A stretch of DNA of 10,308 bases from Actinomycetota bacterium (GTDB taxonomy: Bacteria > Actinomycetota > Actinomycetes > Nanopelagicales > Nanopelagicaceae). Location of the stretch: positions 1 to 10,308 of the forward strand of contig CANNDP010000030.1 of NCBI GenBank assembly GCA_947503395.1, written 5' to 3'. Numbering within the stretch: the stretch's first letter is position 1; each line of letters begins with the position of its first letter. The notes under the pieces were generated by a model. It searched no databases, was not told where the DNA came from, and saw nothing but the letters and a program-made list of their open reading frames with translations. Of the stretch, positions 1 through 8,678 are shown in pieces. The translations under genes were made by a program, and so were the position numbers.

Positions 1-3000
1 TCTCCAACTTGGTAATCATCAAGGCGAACTGCCTCTCCTGATCCTGTGGTATCAAATGGCGCATAGTCATACTCTTCATAAGCTGCATAGACCGCAGCCT
101 TTGCCTCTTCAGTAGGTTCGACTCGAACGTTGCGATAACGAGCAAGGCCGGTTCCTGCTGGGATGAGTTTTCCAATGATGACGTTCTCTTTAAGGCCAAG
201 AAGTGGATCACTCTTTTCAGAAAGGGCTGCATCTGTTAGGACGCGAGTTGTCTCCTGGAAGGAGGCTGCTGATAACCAAGATTCAGTAGCAAGTGATGCT
301 TTGGTAATACCCATAAGTTCTGGGCGACCATTTGCAGCCTTGCCACCTTTCTGCACCGCTTCGCGGTTAGCAGATTGGAACCTTAGGTGATCAACTAATT
401 CACCTGGCAATAGATCGGTATCCCCTGGTTCTAGAACAGTGATGCGACGAAGCATCTGCTTAACCACAATTTCAATGTGCTTATCGTGGATACCAACACC
501 CTGGGTGCGATAAACCTCTTGAATTTCATGGACTAGATGGGTCTGTGTTGATCTTGCTCCTAAGATTTTTAGTACTTGCTTAGGATCAATTGCTCCCACA
601 ACCATCTGTTGACCAACGCTTACCTTCTGGCCATCTTCAACTAGAAGTTTCTGACGACGAGTAATTGGATAAGCAACAGCTTCTGAACCATCCTCTGGGG
701 TAACAATTATCTTCTTACCCTTAGCATCTTCAAGGAAGCTAACAACTCCGGCAGTCTCTGCAATTGGAGCAACGCCCTTTGGAGTGCGCGCTTCAAAGAG
801 CTCAACTACGCGAGGCAGACCATGGGTGATATCACCTGATGCAGTTGCAGCACCTCCAGTATGGAAGGTACGCATTGTTAACTGAGTTCCTGGTTCACCA
901 ATTGATTGCGCTGCAATGATTCCCACTGCTTCGCCCACATCAACTAGCTTGCCTGATGCCATTGAGCGGCCATAACACTTAGCGCACTGTCCAACCTTGC
1001 TATCGCAGGTAAGAATTGAGCGAACTTTAATCTCGCTAACGCCAGCATCAATTAGATCATTGATTAAGCGATCGCCAAGATCAGCACCTGATGTAACGAT
1101 GGTCTTGCCATCTACTACAACATCATCTGCAAGGGTTCGGCCATAGATTGAAGTCTCAACATAATCATCGCGGGTAAGTTTTCCTGCAACGATATTTCCA
1201 ATCTTTAGAGTTAAACCGCGATCAGTTCCGCAATCCTCTTCTCTAATGATTACATCTTGAGCCACATCGCAGAGACGTCTAGTTAGATAACCAGCATCTG
1301 CAGTTCGAAGGGCAGTATCTGCAAGTCCTTTTCTAGCACCATGTGTTGAGATGAAGTACTCAAGAACTGAGAGTCCTTCACGGAAGTTAGATTTAATCGG
1401 ACGAGGGATAATTTCACCCTTTGGATTTGCTACAAGTCCGCGCATACCTGCAATCTGGCGAATCTGCATCATATTTCCGCGGGCTCCAGAGAAGACCATC
1501 ATCCAGACTGGATTTGTTCTTGGGAAATTATCTTCCATCTCCTTAGCAACTTCATTTGTTGCCTGAGTCCAGATCTCAATTAGCTCCTGACGACGTTCAT
1601 CATCGGTAATTAGACCCTTCTCATATTGAGATTGGACCTTATCGGCCTTTGTCTCATAGCCCTCAAGGATTTCAAGCTTTCTTCCTGGAGTTACTACATC
1701 AACAATTCCAATTGTTGCTCCAGCTCTAGTTGCCCAGGTGAAACCAAGTTCCTTCAAGGCATCTAGTACTTGAGCTACAACTACCTTTGGATAGCCTTCA
1801 GCTAAATTATCAACGATTAAACCAAGTGCTTTCTTAGTTACATCGTAATCAACATATGGGAATGACTCAGGAAGAACTTCATTAAAGATTGCTCTTCCAA
1901 GAGTTGTCTCTTTTGTTACTAGCTCGCCATTGATATTGACGCGAATCTTTATCTTGGCTTGTAGTGAGAGGCTATTTTGCTCATAGGCCATTAGACCTTC
2001 AGAGATTGAGGTAAAGCTGCGTCCCTCACCTTCCTGCTTCTCGCGAAGTGAGGTTAGAAAATATAGACCTAGGACCATATCTTGGGTTGGCGCAGTTAGC
2101 GGCCTTCCAGATGCTGGCGAGAGAATATTGTTTGAGGAGAGCATCAAGATACGAGCCTCTGCTTGAGCCTCGGCAGATAGTGGAACGTGAACCGCCATCT
2201 GATCACCATCGAAGTCTGCGTTAAAGGCAGTACAAACTAGAGGGTGGATCTGAATTGCTTTTCCTTCAATTAGTTGTGGTTCAAATGCTTGAATACCTAA
2301 ACGGTGCAGAGTTGGTGCGCGGTTTAGTAGCACTGGATGCTCAGCAATTACCTCTTCTAATACATCCCAAACTACAGATCTGGAACGCTCAACCATACGC
2401 TTTGCGCTCTTGATGTTCTGGGCATGATTTAGATCTACTAAGCGCTTCATTACAAAGGGCTTAAATAGCTCAAGTGCCATCTGCTTAGGCAGACCGCATT
2501 GATGAAGTTTTAGCTGTGGACCAACGACGATTACCGAACGACCTGAGTAATCCACGCGCTTTCCAAGCAGGTTCTGACGGAAGCGTCCCTGCTTTCCTTT
2601 CAACATATCGGAAAGTGATTTAAGTGGACGATTTCCAGGTCCTGTTACTGGGCGACCACGACGACCATTATCAAATAGCGCATCTACTGCTTCTTGAAGC
2701 ATACGCTTTTCGTTATTGACAATAATCTCTGGCGCTCCAAGATCTACTAATCTCTTTAAGCGGTTATTACGGTTAATAACGCGGCGATAGAGATCATTTA
2801 GATCAGAGGTAGCAAAGCGGCCGCCATCTAATTGAACCATCGGACGAAGATCTGGTGGAATAACTGGAACGCAATCTAGAACCATTGAAGCTGGCTTATT
2901 AGAGGTAGTTAGAAATGAGTTAACCACCTTAAGGCGCTTAATGGCGCGAGTCTTCTTCTGTCCCTTGCCAGTTTCAGCCAAGACATTTAGCTTGTCGAAC

Positions 3001-3818
3001 TCAGCTTGGAGATCAAAGGTTTCAAGTCTGCGCTGAATTGCAGCAGCTCCCATATATCCCTTGAAGTAGATGCCATAGCGATCACGCATCTCGCGATAAA
3101 GATTCTCATCACCTTCAAGATCTTGGACCTTTAGATTCTTGAAACGAATCCAGACCTCCTCTAGGCGATCAAGTTCTTTTTGAGAACGCTCACGAATATT
3201 TTTTAGTTCGCGCTCGCCAGCTTCTCTCACCTTACGGCGTTGATCAGCTTTAGCGCCTTCATCTTCGAGCTCTGCTAAATCATTTTCCATCTTCTCTTGG
3301 CGAAGAGCAAGATCGTTATCGCGCTTGGTCTCAATCTTCTTGCGATCAGAGTTGATCTTCTTTTCTAGCTTTGGAAGATCTTCCTCGCGCGCCTCCACAT
3401 CAACTTCAGTGATCATGTAGGCAGCAAAATAGATAACCTTTTCAAGATCTTTTGGAGCAAGATCTAGAAGATAGCCAAGACGTGATGGAACGCCTTTGAA
3501 ATACCAGATATGAGTAACTGGGGCAGCAAGTTCAATATGTCCCATGCGCTCACGGCGAACCTTGGCGCGAGTTACTTCAACTCCGCATCGCTCGCAGATA
3601 ATTCCTTTGAAGCGTACGCGCTTATATTTACCGCAGTAGCACTCCCAATCCCTAGTTGGTCCAAAGATCTTCTCATCAAAGAGACCATCTTTTTCCGGCT
3701 TTAGGGTGCGGTAGTTAATAGTCTCTGGCTTTTTGACCTCACCAAATGACCACTCACGGATATTGCCAGCAGAGGCAAGACCAATCCTTAACTCATCGAA
3801 AAAGTTGACATCTAACAT
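1..3818 (-). CDS. rpoC: DNA-directed RNA polymerase subunit beta' (3'-truncated by window edge)
   Basis: This is the largest subunit of RNA polymerase and holds the catalytic Mg2+ and the DNA/RNA clamp. It opens with ATG at 3816-3818, 17 nt after the rpoB stop, behind a GGGGGAG ribosome-binding site eight bases upstream. The frame stays open to the left edge (1272 codons), so only a short C-terminal end is missing. Visible landmarks are: Zn-1 cysteines C60, C62, C75 and C78; a highly charged, helix-rich stretch at about residues 142-225, the Actinobacteria-specific insertion; the catalytic NADFDGD at 533-539 (DNA 2202-2222); the bridge helix around 813-845, ending TADAGYLTRRL; Zn-2 cysteines C863, C938, C945 and C948; and the trigger loop with LTMRTFH (M982, R983, H986). 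All landmarks lie in one frame and I saw no frameshift. It is surely co-transcribed with rpoB. Confidence 0.98.
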   Translation of the reverse strand, partial: MLDVNFFDELRIGLASAGNIREWSFGEVKKPETINYRTLKPEKDGLFDEKIFGPTRDWECYCGKYKRVRFKGIICERCGVEVTRAKVRRERMGHIELAAPVTHIWYFKGVPSRLGYLLDLAPKDLEKVIYFAAYMITEVDVEAREEDLPKLEKKINSDRKKIETKRDNDLALRQEKMENDLAELEDEGAKADQRRKVREAGERELKNIRERSQKELDRLEEVWIRFKNLKVQDLEGDENLYREMRDRYGIYFKGYMGAAAIQRRLETFDLQAEFDKLNVLAETGKGQKKTRAIKRLKVVNSFLTTSNKPASMVLDCVPVIPPDLRPMVQLDGGRFATSDLNDLYRRVINRNNRLKRLVDLGAPEIIVNNEKRMLQEAVDALFDNGRRGRPVTGPGNRPLKSLSDMLKGKQGRFRQNLLGKRVDYSGRSVIVVGPQLKLHQCGLPKQMALELFKPFVMKRLVDLNHAQNIKSAKRMVERSRSVVWDVLEEVIAEHPVLLNRAPTLHRLGIQAFEPQLIEGKAIQIHPLVCTAFNADFDGDQMAVHVPLSAEAQAEARILMLSSNNILSPASGRPLTAPTQDMVLGLYFLTSLREKQEGEGRSFTSISEGLMAYEQNSLSLQAKIKIRVNINGELVTKETTLGRAIFNEVLPESFPYVDYDVTKKALGLIVDNLAEGYPKVVVAQVLDALKELGFTWATRAGATIGIVDVVTPGRKLEILEGYETKADKVQSQYEKGLITDDERRQELIEIWTQATNEVAKEMEDNFPRTNPVWMMVFSGARGNMMQIRQIAGMRGLVANPKGEIIPRPIKSNFREGLSVLEYFISTHGARKGLADTALRTADAGYLTRRLCDVAQDVIIREEDCGTDRGLTLKIGNIVAGKLTRDDYVETSIYGRTLADDVVVDGKTIVTSGADLGDRLINDLIDAGVSEIKVRSILTCDSKVGQCAKCYGRSMASGKLVDVGEAVGIIAAQSIGEPGTQLTMRTFHTGGAATASGDITHGLPRVVELFEARTPKGVAPIAETAGVVSFLEDAKGKKIIVTPEDGSEAVAYPITRRQKLLVEDGQKVSVGQQMVVGAIDPKQVLKILGARSTQTHLVHEIQEVYRTQGVGIHDKHIEIVVKQMLRRITVLEPGDTDLLPGELVDHLRFQSANREAVQKGGKAANGRPELMGITKASLATESWLSAASFQETTRVLTDAALSEKSDPLLGLKENVIIGKLIPAGTGLARYRNVRVEPTEEAKAAVYAAYEEYDYAPFDTTGSGEAVRLDDYQVG

Positions 3819-3835
3819 ATCTATTTCTCCCCCTG

Positions 3836-6800
3836 TCAAACTTCTTCTACAGAGCTTGGTTCAACTCGTGACAAGTTGATTCCTAGCTCTTCGGCTGTTT
3901 TAAAGACTTCTTCATCAGTATCGCGCATCTCAATAGCAACACCTTCAGATGAAAGTACTTCTACATTGAGACAGAGTGATTGCATCTCTTTTACTAGAAC
4001 CTTAAATGACTCTGGGATTCCAGGCTCTGGGATATTTTCACCCTTAACGATTGCTTCATAGACCTTAACGCGACCTAGAACATCATCAGATTTAATTGTT
4101 AGTAGCTCTTGCAAGGTGTAGGCAGCGCCATATGCTTCAAGGGCCCAAACTTCCATCTCACCAAATCGCTGTCCACCGAACTGAGCTTTTCCACCAAGTG
4201 GTTGCTGAGTAATCATGGAGTAAGGACCAGTTGAGCGAGCATGGATCTTGTCATCAACTAAGTGATGTAGCTTCAAGATATACATATAACCAACAGTGAT
4301 TGGCTCGCGATATGGCTGACCAGTTCTGCCATCAAAGAGCATCGCTTTTCCATGCTCTCCAACTAAACGATCGCCATCAGCATTTGGAAGAGTTGATCCA
4401 AGAAGTCCTGTGATCTCCTCTTCTCTTGCGCCATCAAAGACAGGTGTTGCTACGCGAGTTCCAGGCTCTGCAGAGAGTGCGCCAATTGCGCCTAAGCGCT
4501 CTTGCCATCCCTTATCGGAGCCAGATACTTGCCAGCCGCTCTTTGCAACCCAACCAAGGTGAGTCTCTAGAACCTGACCAACATTCATACGTCCTGGAAC
4601 ACCGAGTGGATTAAGTACTACATCAACTGGAGTTCCATCAGCAAGAAATGGCATATCTTCAACTGGCAAAATCTTGGAGATAACGCCCTTATTTCCATGG
4701 CGTCCTGCAAGCTTGTCACCATCTTGAATCTTGCGCTTTTGGGCAACATAGACGCGAACTACTTGATTAACTCCAGCTGCAAGATCGTAGCCATCATCGA
4801 GATCAAATATTTTTACGCCAATTACTTTTCCGCCCTCACCATGAGGAACCTTTAGCGATGTATCTCTAACTTCTCTTGCCTTCTCACCAAAGATTGCGCG
4901 AAGCAGGCGCTCTTCAGGAGTTAATTCAGTTTCACCTTTTGGCGTAACTTTTCCAACCAAGATATCGCCTGGAACAACATCTGCTCCGATGCGGATAATT
5001 CCGCGCTCATCAAGGTCTGAAAGAACTTCCTCAGAGACATTTGGAATATCACGAGTGATTTCCTCTGCTCCTAGTTTGGTATCACGAGCATCAACTTCAT
5101 ACTCTTCAATGTGAATTGAGGAGAGGACATCATCTTGAACTAAACGCTGGGACAAAATAATGGCATCTTCATAGTTATGACCTTCCCATGACATAAATGC
5201 CACAAGTAAGTTCTTACCCAAAGCCATCTCGCCTAGTTCAGTGCTTGGACCATCAGCAATAGCTTGGCCGGCAGCAATCTTCTGTCCTTGGCTAACAATT
5301 ACTCGCATATTGCGAGAAGTTCCTTGATTGGAGCGGATGAACTTATCAACGTTATAAGTATCTTCCTCGCCATCATCGGTTGTAATAACGATTAGATCTG
5401 AGGCAACCTCACTTACTACTCCGCCTCTAACGGCAAGAAGAACATCACCAGCATCTACTGCTGCGCGGTATTCCATACCGGTTCCAACTAGAGGTGATTC
5501 TGCGCGAAGTAGTGGCACAGCCTGACGCATCATATTTGCTCCCATAAGAGCGCGGTTAGCATCATCATGCTCAAGGAATGGAATCATCGCAGTTGCAACC
5601 GAAACCATCTGGCGAGGTGAAACATCCATGTAATCAACTTCTTCAGCTGGGATGTATTCAACTTCTCCGCCGCGGCGACGAACTAAAACTCTCGCTTCAG
5701 CAAAGTGGCTATCCTCAGTAAGAGGAGCATTTGCCTGGGCAATAATGTGTTCATCTTCTTCATCTGCAGTTAAGTAATCAACTGCATCTGTAACTTTGCC
5801 TTTAGAAACTTTGCGATATGGCGTCTCAACGAAACCAAATGGCGTGATACGAGCATAAGTTGCAAGAGAGCCAATCAGACCAATGTTTGGACCTTCTGGT
5901 GTTTCAATCGGACACATGCGGCCATAGTGAGATGGATGAACATCTCTTACTTCAAAGCCAGCTCTATCTCTTGAAAGTCCACCAGGTCCAAGCGCTGATA
6001 GACGACGCTTATGAGTAAGACCTGAAATTGGATTGGTCTGATCCATAAACTGTGAGAGCTGAGAAGTTCCAAAGAACTCTTTGATAGATGCAGTAATTGG
6101 ACGGATATTGATAAGTGTCTGCGGAGTAATCGCTTCAACATCTTGTGTTGTCATGCGCTCTCTAACAACGCGCTCCATACGAGAGAGACCAACTCGAACC
6201 TGGTTTTGAATTAGCTCGCCAACAGTTCTTAGGCGGCGATTTCCAAAGTGGTCGATATCATCGATCTCAACACGAACCTGCTTACCTAAATCAATAAGCG
6301 TCTCGCCTTTATGAAGGGCTGCGATATAGCGAATTGCTCCAACGATGTCGTCGATGGCAAGAAGTGATTTACCAAGATCAAGATCTAGGCCAAGCTTCTT
6401 ATTAACCTTAAAACGCCCTACTTTTGCTAGGTCATAGCGCTTAGGGTTGAAATAGAGGTTTTCAATAAGGGTTTGTGCTGCCTCTTTAGTTGGCGGCTCA
6501 CCTGGACGCATCTTGCGATAGATATCAAGCAGAGCTTCATCTTGAGTTGAAACGTTATCTTTAGCAAGAGTTTCTTTGATTGATGGATACTCGCCAAACT
6601 CAGCAAGAATCTGATCATTGCTCCAGCCAAGTGCTTTAAGAAAGATAGTTACGGATTGCTTGCGCTTTCTATCAATACGAACCGCAACAAAGTCTTTCTT
6701 ATCAATTTCAAACTCTAACCATGCTCCGCGGCTAGGAATGATCTTTGCTGTGAAGATATCTTTATCAGATGCCTTCTCAACTGTTCTTTCAAAATAAACT

Positions 6801-7288
6801 CCAGGAGATCTAACTAGCTGTGAAACAACTACACGCTCAGTTCCATTGATAACAAATGTTCCGCGCGGAGTCATTAGCGGGAAATCTCCCATAAATACAG
6901 TTTGGGATTTAATTTCACCAGTTACATTGTTGGTAAATTCTGCGGTAACAAATAGTGGAGCGGCATAGGTAATGTCACGCTCTTTGCACTCTGCGATTGT
7001 GTATTTGGAAGGTTCAAAGCGATGATCACGGAAGGAGAGTGACATCGAGCCTTGGAAGTCTTCAATTGGTGAAATCTCTTCAAATATTTCTTCAAGTCCA
7101 GAGGTCTTAGGAATTTCTCCTCGATCTGGTCTTTCATTCTTACCAAGTCTTGCGCGCCAGGCATCATTGCCAAGTAACCAATCAAAGCTCTCGATTTGCA
7201 GAGCCAATAGATTTGGAACTTCTTGTGGTTCGCGGATCTTGGCGAAAGAAATGCGGTTAGGAGCTGTTGATTTCGTTTTCGCGGCCAA
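3836..7288 (-). CDS. rpoB: DNA-directed RNA polymerase subunit beta
   Basis: This is the second-largest RNA polymerase subunit, which forms the other half of the active-site cleft and the rifampicin pocket. I place the start at the TTG at 7288, giving 1150 aa. The product then begins M-AAKTKSTAPN, as actinobacterial RpoB proteins do, and GGAAGGA lies six bases upstream. An in-frame TTG at 7303 would add five residues (1155 aa) but would put that ribosome-binding site inside the coding sequence. Landmarks in 1150 numbering are: the rifampicin region with FGTSQLSQFMDQ and HKRRLSALGPGG (DNA about 5990-6067), where D416, H426 and S431 match the sensitive state; NYEDAI with E707/D708; the catalytic-lysine motif GDKLAGRHGNKG (K859, K867); and a C-terminal anchor region (GGKAQFGGQRFGEMEVWALE) that docks on beta'. 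The gene ends with TGA at 3836-3838. Confidence 0.98.
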   Translation of the reverse strand: MAAKTKSTAPNRISFAKIREPQEVPNLLALQIESFDWLLGNDAWRARLGKNERPDRGEIPKTSGLEEIFEEISPIEDFQGSMSLSFRDHRFEPSKYTIAECKERDITYAAPLFVTAEFTNNVTGEIKSQTVFMGDFPLMTPRGTFVINGTERVVVSQLVRSPGVYFERTVEKASDKDIFTAKIIPSRGAWLEFEIDKKDFVAVRIDRKRKQSVTIFLKALGWSNDQILAEFGEYPSIKETLAKDNVSTQDEALLDIYRKMRPGEPPTKEAAQTLIENLYFNPKRYDLAKVGRFKVNKKLGLDLDLGKSLLAIDDIVGAIRYIAALHKGETLIDLGKQVRVEIDDIDHFGNRRLRTVGELIQNQVRVGLSRMERVVRERMTTQDVEAITPQTLINIRPITASIKEFFGTSQLSQFMDQTNPISGLTHKRRLSALGPGGLSRDRAGFEVRDVHPSHYGRMCPIETPEGPNIGLIGSLATYARITPFGFVETPYRKVSKGKVTDAVDYLTADEEDEHIIAQANAPLTEDSHFAEARVLVRRRGGEVEYIPAEEVDYMDVSPRQMVSVATAMIPFLEHDDANRALMGANMMRQAVPLLRAESPLVGTGMEYRAAVDAGDVLLAVRGGVVSEVASDLIVITTDDGEEDTYNVDKFIRSNQGTSRNMRVIVSQGQKIAAGQAIADGPSTELGEMALGKNLLVAFMSWEGHNYEDAIILSQRLVQDDVLSSIHIEEYEVDARDTKLGAEEITRDIPNVSEEVLSDLDERGIIRIGADVVPGDILVGKVTPKGETELTPEERLLRAIFGEKAREVRDTSLKVPHGEGGKVIGVKIFDLDDGYDLAAGVNQVVRVYVAQKRKIQDGDKLAGRHGNKGVISKILPVEDMPFLADGTPVDVVLNPLGVPGRMNVGQVLETHLGWVAKSGWQVSGSDKGWQERLGAIGALSAEPGTRVATPVFDGAREEEITGLLGSTLPNADGDRLVGEHGKAMLFDGRTGQPYREPITVGYMYILKLHHLVDDKIHARSTGPYSMITQQPLGGKAQFGGQRFGEMEVWALEAYGAAYTLQELLTIKSDDVLGRVKVYEAIVKGENIPEPGIPESFKVLVKEMQSLCLNVEVLSSEGVAIEMRDTDEEVFKTAEELGINLSRVEPSSVEEV

Positions 7289-7419
7289 GAGTTTTCCTTC
7301 CAAAGTTAGTCACTACTTCTTTAAGTTTTTTAGTAACTCTTAAATCTCTTCGTGCTCGCACAGCAAACGTAAGGCCTCAGCCGCTATATGCCTGACCTGT
7401 GATTTTTGAGCGAGGGGGC

Positions 7420-7449
7420 AGGATATCCCCTGCGACACGCCGCTGTCTA
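7420..7449 (-). promoter_or_regulatory. Candidate sigma70-type promoter for rpoBC
   Basis: On the minus strand a -35 box TAGACA (7444-7449) is separated by 18 nt from a -10 box TATCCT (7420-7425). Each box is close to the TTGACA/TAnnnT pattern of the housekeeping actinobacterial sigma factor. It lies just beyond the rplL terminator, with about 130 nt of leader before rpoB. The spacer is GC-rich, and a palindrome covers the -10, so the site may be regulated. The assignment rests only on sequence match and position. Confidence 0.45.
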
Positions 7450-7477
7450 ATCAGGGGTAAGGCTCAATAAATAGCAA

Positions 7478-7500
7478 AGCCCCCCTGTATAAGGGGGGCT
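7478..7500 (-). terminator. Hairpin terminator/attenuator between rplL and rpoB
   Basis: On the minus strand AGCCCCCC (7500-7493) pairs perfectly with GGGGGGCT (7485-7478) around a 7-nt loop, 15 nt after the rplL stop. The stem is very stable, but the downstream U-tract is interrupted (TTGCTATTTATT). Partial read-through into rpoBC is therefore plausible, as described for the rplL-rpoB junction of other bacteria. Confidence 0.75.
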
Positions 7501-7515
7501 CGCTTATAGAAGAAC

Positions 7516-7902
7516 TTACTTGATGCTGACCTTTGCGCCAGCTGCCTCAAGGGCGGCCTTTGCCTTATCAGCTGTTGCCTTATCGGCCTTCTCAAGCACG
7601 GTTGCTGGAGCTGAATCGACAAGATCCTTTGCTTCCTTTAGACCGAGGCTTGAATTAAGGGCGCGAACTTCCTTAATAACCGCGATCTTCTGTGAACCGG
7701 CTTCTTCAATTACTACTGTGAATTCATCTTGAGCTGCTGCAGCTTCTCCGCCGCCTGCTGCCCCGCCTGCTGCTGCAACAGCAACTGGCGCTGCGGCAGT
7801 AACATCGAATTCGGTCTCAAATGCCTTTACGAAATCTGAGAGCTCAACAAGAGTCATCTCTTTGAATTGAGCTAATAGGTCTGTGCTACTTAGTTTTGCC
7901 AT
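7516..7902 (-). CDS. rplL: 50S ribosomal protein L7/L12
   Basis: This is the flexible ribosomal stalk protein. Dimers dock on L10, and their C-terminal domains recruit and stimulate the translational GTPases (EF-Tu, EF-G, IF2). The 128-residue length is typical. Residues 1 to about 34 are the N-terminal dimerisation helices. About 35-58 is an Ala/Gly-rich hinge (VAVAAAGGAAGGGEAAAA). Residues 59-128 are the globular domain, with the conserved factor-binding helices KIAVIKEVRALNSSLGLKEAK and LVDSAPATVLEKA. ATG at 7902 has AAGGA nine bases upstream, and the gene stops with TAA. It follows rplJ by 18 nt, so the two are co-transcribed and probably translationally linked. Confidence 0.98.
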   Translation of the reverse strand: MAKLSSTDLLAQFKEMTLVELSDFVKAFETEFDVTAAAPVAVAAAGGAAGGGEAAAAQDEFTVVIEEAGSQKIAVIKEVRALNSSLGLKEAKDLVDSAPATVLEKADKATADKAKAALEAAGAKVSIK

Positions 7903-7920
7903 TTTCGTATTTCCTTTTCT

Positions 7921-8586
7921 TTAAGCGTTCTCTGTTGGTTCTACTGGCGCAGAAGTCTCTGGCGCTGCCTGAGCAACAACTTCCTCGTTTGTTGCTTCTG
8001 CAACTGGAGCTGCTTGGGCTACAACTTCCTGAGTTGTTGCCTCTGCAACTGGTGCTGCTTCTGCAGCGGGGGCAGCCTGCACTGGCGCAGCAGGTGCTCC
8101 AGATTCAGCTTCTCTCTTAATACGCAGCGCATCAAATGCTCTAGCGGCTTTTGCCATAGATGCCTTCATAGCGCCAGCAAGCTTGGCCAAGAGAACTTCG
8201 CGCGATTCAAGATCGGCAAGTTTCATGATTTCAGCTGTTGTTACTGCTTTTCCTTCAAAGATTCCACCCTTAATAATTAAGAATGGATTTTCCTTCTGGA
8301 AATTCTTTAAGCTCTTTGCAGCTGCAACTGAATCGCCTTGAACGAAGGCAACAGCAGTTGGGCCAGTTAGTAGTGAGTCAGCGACCTCTACTCCAGCCTC
8401 TTTTGCAGCAATCTTTACCAAGGTGTTTTTAGCAACTTTATATTTAGTGCCAACACCAAGTGAGCGACGTAGCTCTTTAATTGCAGTCACGGTTAGACCG
8501 CGATACTCGGTAACAACAGTTGCATCGGCAGACTTAAAGTCTTCAACCAATTCAGCAACTGATGCCGCCTTATCAGAGCGTGCCAT
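7921..8586 (-). CDS. rplJ: 50S ribosomal protein L10 with long repeat-bearing C-terminal tail
   Basis: L10 anchors the ribosomal stalk. Its N-terminal domain binds 23S rRNA, and its C-terminal helix carries the L7/L12 dimers. With L7/L12 it can bind its own mRNA leader and repress the operon. The conserved domain covers residues 1 to about 160: the rRNA-binding segment TEYRGLTVTAIKELR, then VGTKYKVAKNTL, then the L12-binding helix LLAKLAGAMKASMAKAARAF near 132-151. The protein has 221 residues against the usual 165-180. The excess is an Ala/Pro/Glu/Val-rich, probably disordered tail from about 162, with two copies of a 15-residue repeat (AAPVAEATTQEVVAQ and a near-identical unit, residues 177-206). 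ATG at 8586 is preceded by GAAAGGA six bases upstream. Confidence 0.97.
   Translation of the reverse strand: MARSDKAASVAELVEDFKSADATVVTEYRGLTVTAIKELRRSLGVGTKYKVAKNTLVKIAAKEAGVEVADSLLTGPTAVAFVQGDSVAAAKSLKNFQKENPFLIIKGGIFEGKAVTTAEIMKLADLESREVLLAKLAGAMKASMAKAARAFDALRIKREAESGAPAAPVQAAPAAEAAPVAEATTQEVVAQAAPVAEATNEEVVAQAAPETSAPVEPTENA
7969..8058 (-). repeat. 45-bp tandem repeat inside rplJ tail (2 copies)
   Basis: Two adjacent 45-bp units (8014-8058 and 7969-8013) match at about 37 of 45 positions by hand alignment. They encode AAPVAEATTQEVVAQ and AAPVAEATNEEVVAQ. Most base differences are silent, which suggests an older in-frame duplication kept under protein-level selection rather than a recent slip. 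Confidence 0.85.
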
Positions 8587-8646
8587 CTAGCTTCCTTTCT
8601 ACTTATATTCCCCAGAAGAAGTACCTACTGATTGGGTGATAAATAT

Positions 8647-8678
8647 AAAAAAACCCCGTCGCATAGAAACGCGCGGGG
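8647..8678 (-). terminator. Intrinsic terminator of the L10 leader (attenuator)
   Basis: On the minus strand CCCCG and CGCGT (8678-8669) pair with ATGCG and CGGGG (8664-8654) through one bulged A and one G-U pair, closing a 4-nt loop. Seven U residues follow (8653-8647). It lies about 60 nt upstream of the rplJ start and downstream of the rplJ promoter, so the operon's own transcript must pass it. That position marks it as an attenuator rather than the terminator of another gene. Bases 8660-8666 of the stem can alternatively pair with leader bases 8692-8698. Confidence 0.85.

Larger units (their letters stand above)
7289..7515 (-). promoter_or_regulatory. rplL-rpoB intergenic control region
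   Basis: This 227-nt spacer, read on the minus strand, starts with the hairpin terminator at 7478-7500. It then carries a candidate promoter at 7420-7449 and an inverted repeat GCAGG-ATATCC-CCTGC at 7418-7433 that overlaps the candidate -10. It ends with an AT-rich 5' untranslated stretch and the rpoB ribosome-binding site. A second, poorer promoter-like pair (TTGCTG, 17 nt, TTAAGA) can be read nearer rpoB. The layout fits partial termination after rplL plus added initiation for rpoBC, which many bacteria use to make far more L7/L12 than polymerase. I see no small gene in it. Confidence 0.5.

Noticed and set aside
1..3818. Possible intein or frameshift in rpoC
   Set aside because: Zn-1, NADFDGD, bridge helix, Zn-2 and trigger-loop motifs all fall in a single frame at the expected spacings, leaving no room for an inserted element.
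6427..7185. Minus-strand frames overlapping rpoB in another phase
   Set aside because: They lie entirely inside the conserved rpoB coding sequence, resemble no family I know, and have no supporting start signals.
7896..8280. Plus-strand Leu- and Cys-rich frames opposite rplJ
   Set aside because: These are reverse readings of the alanine/glutamate-rich L10 tail. The hydrophobic look comes from complementing that composition.
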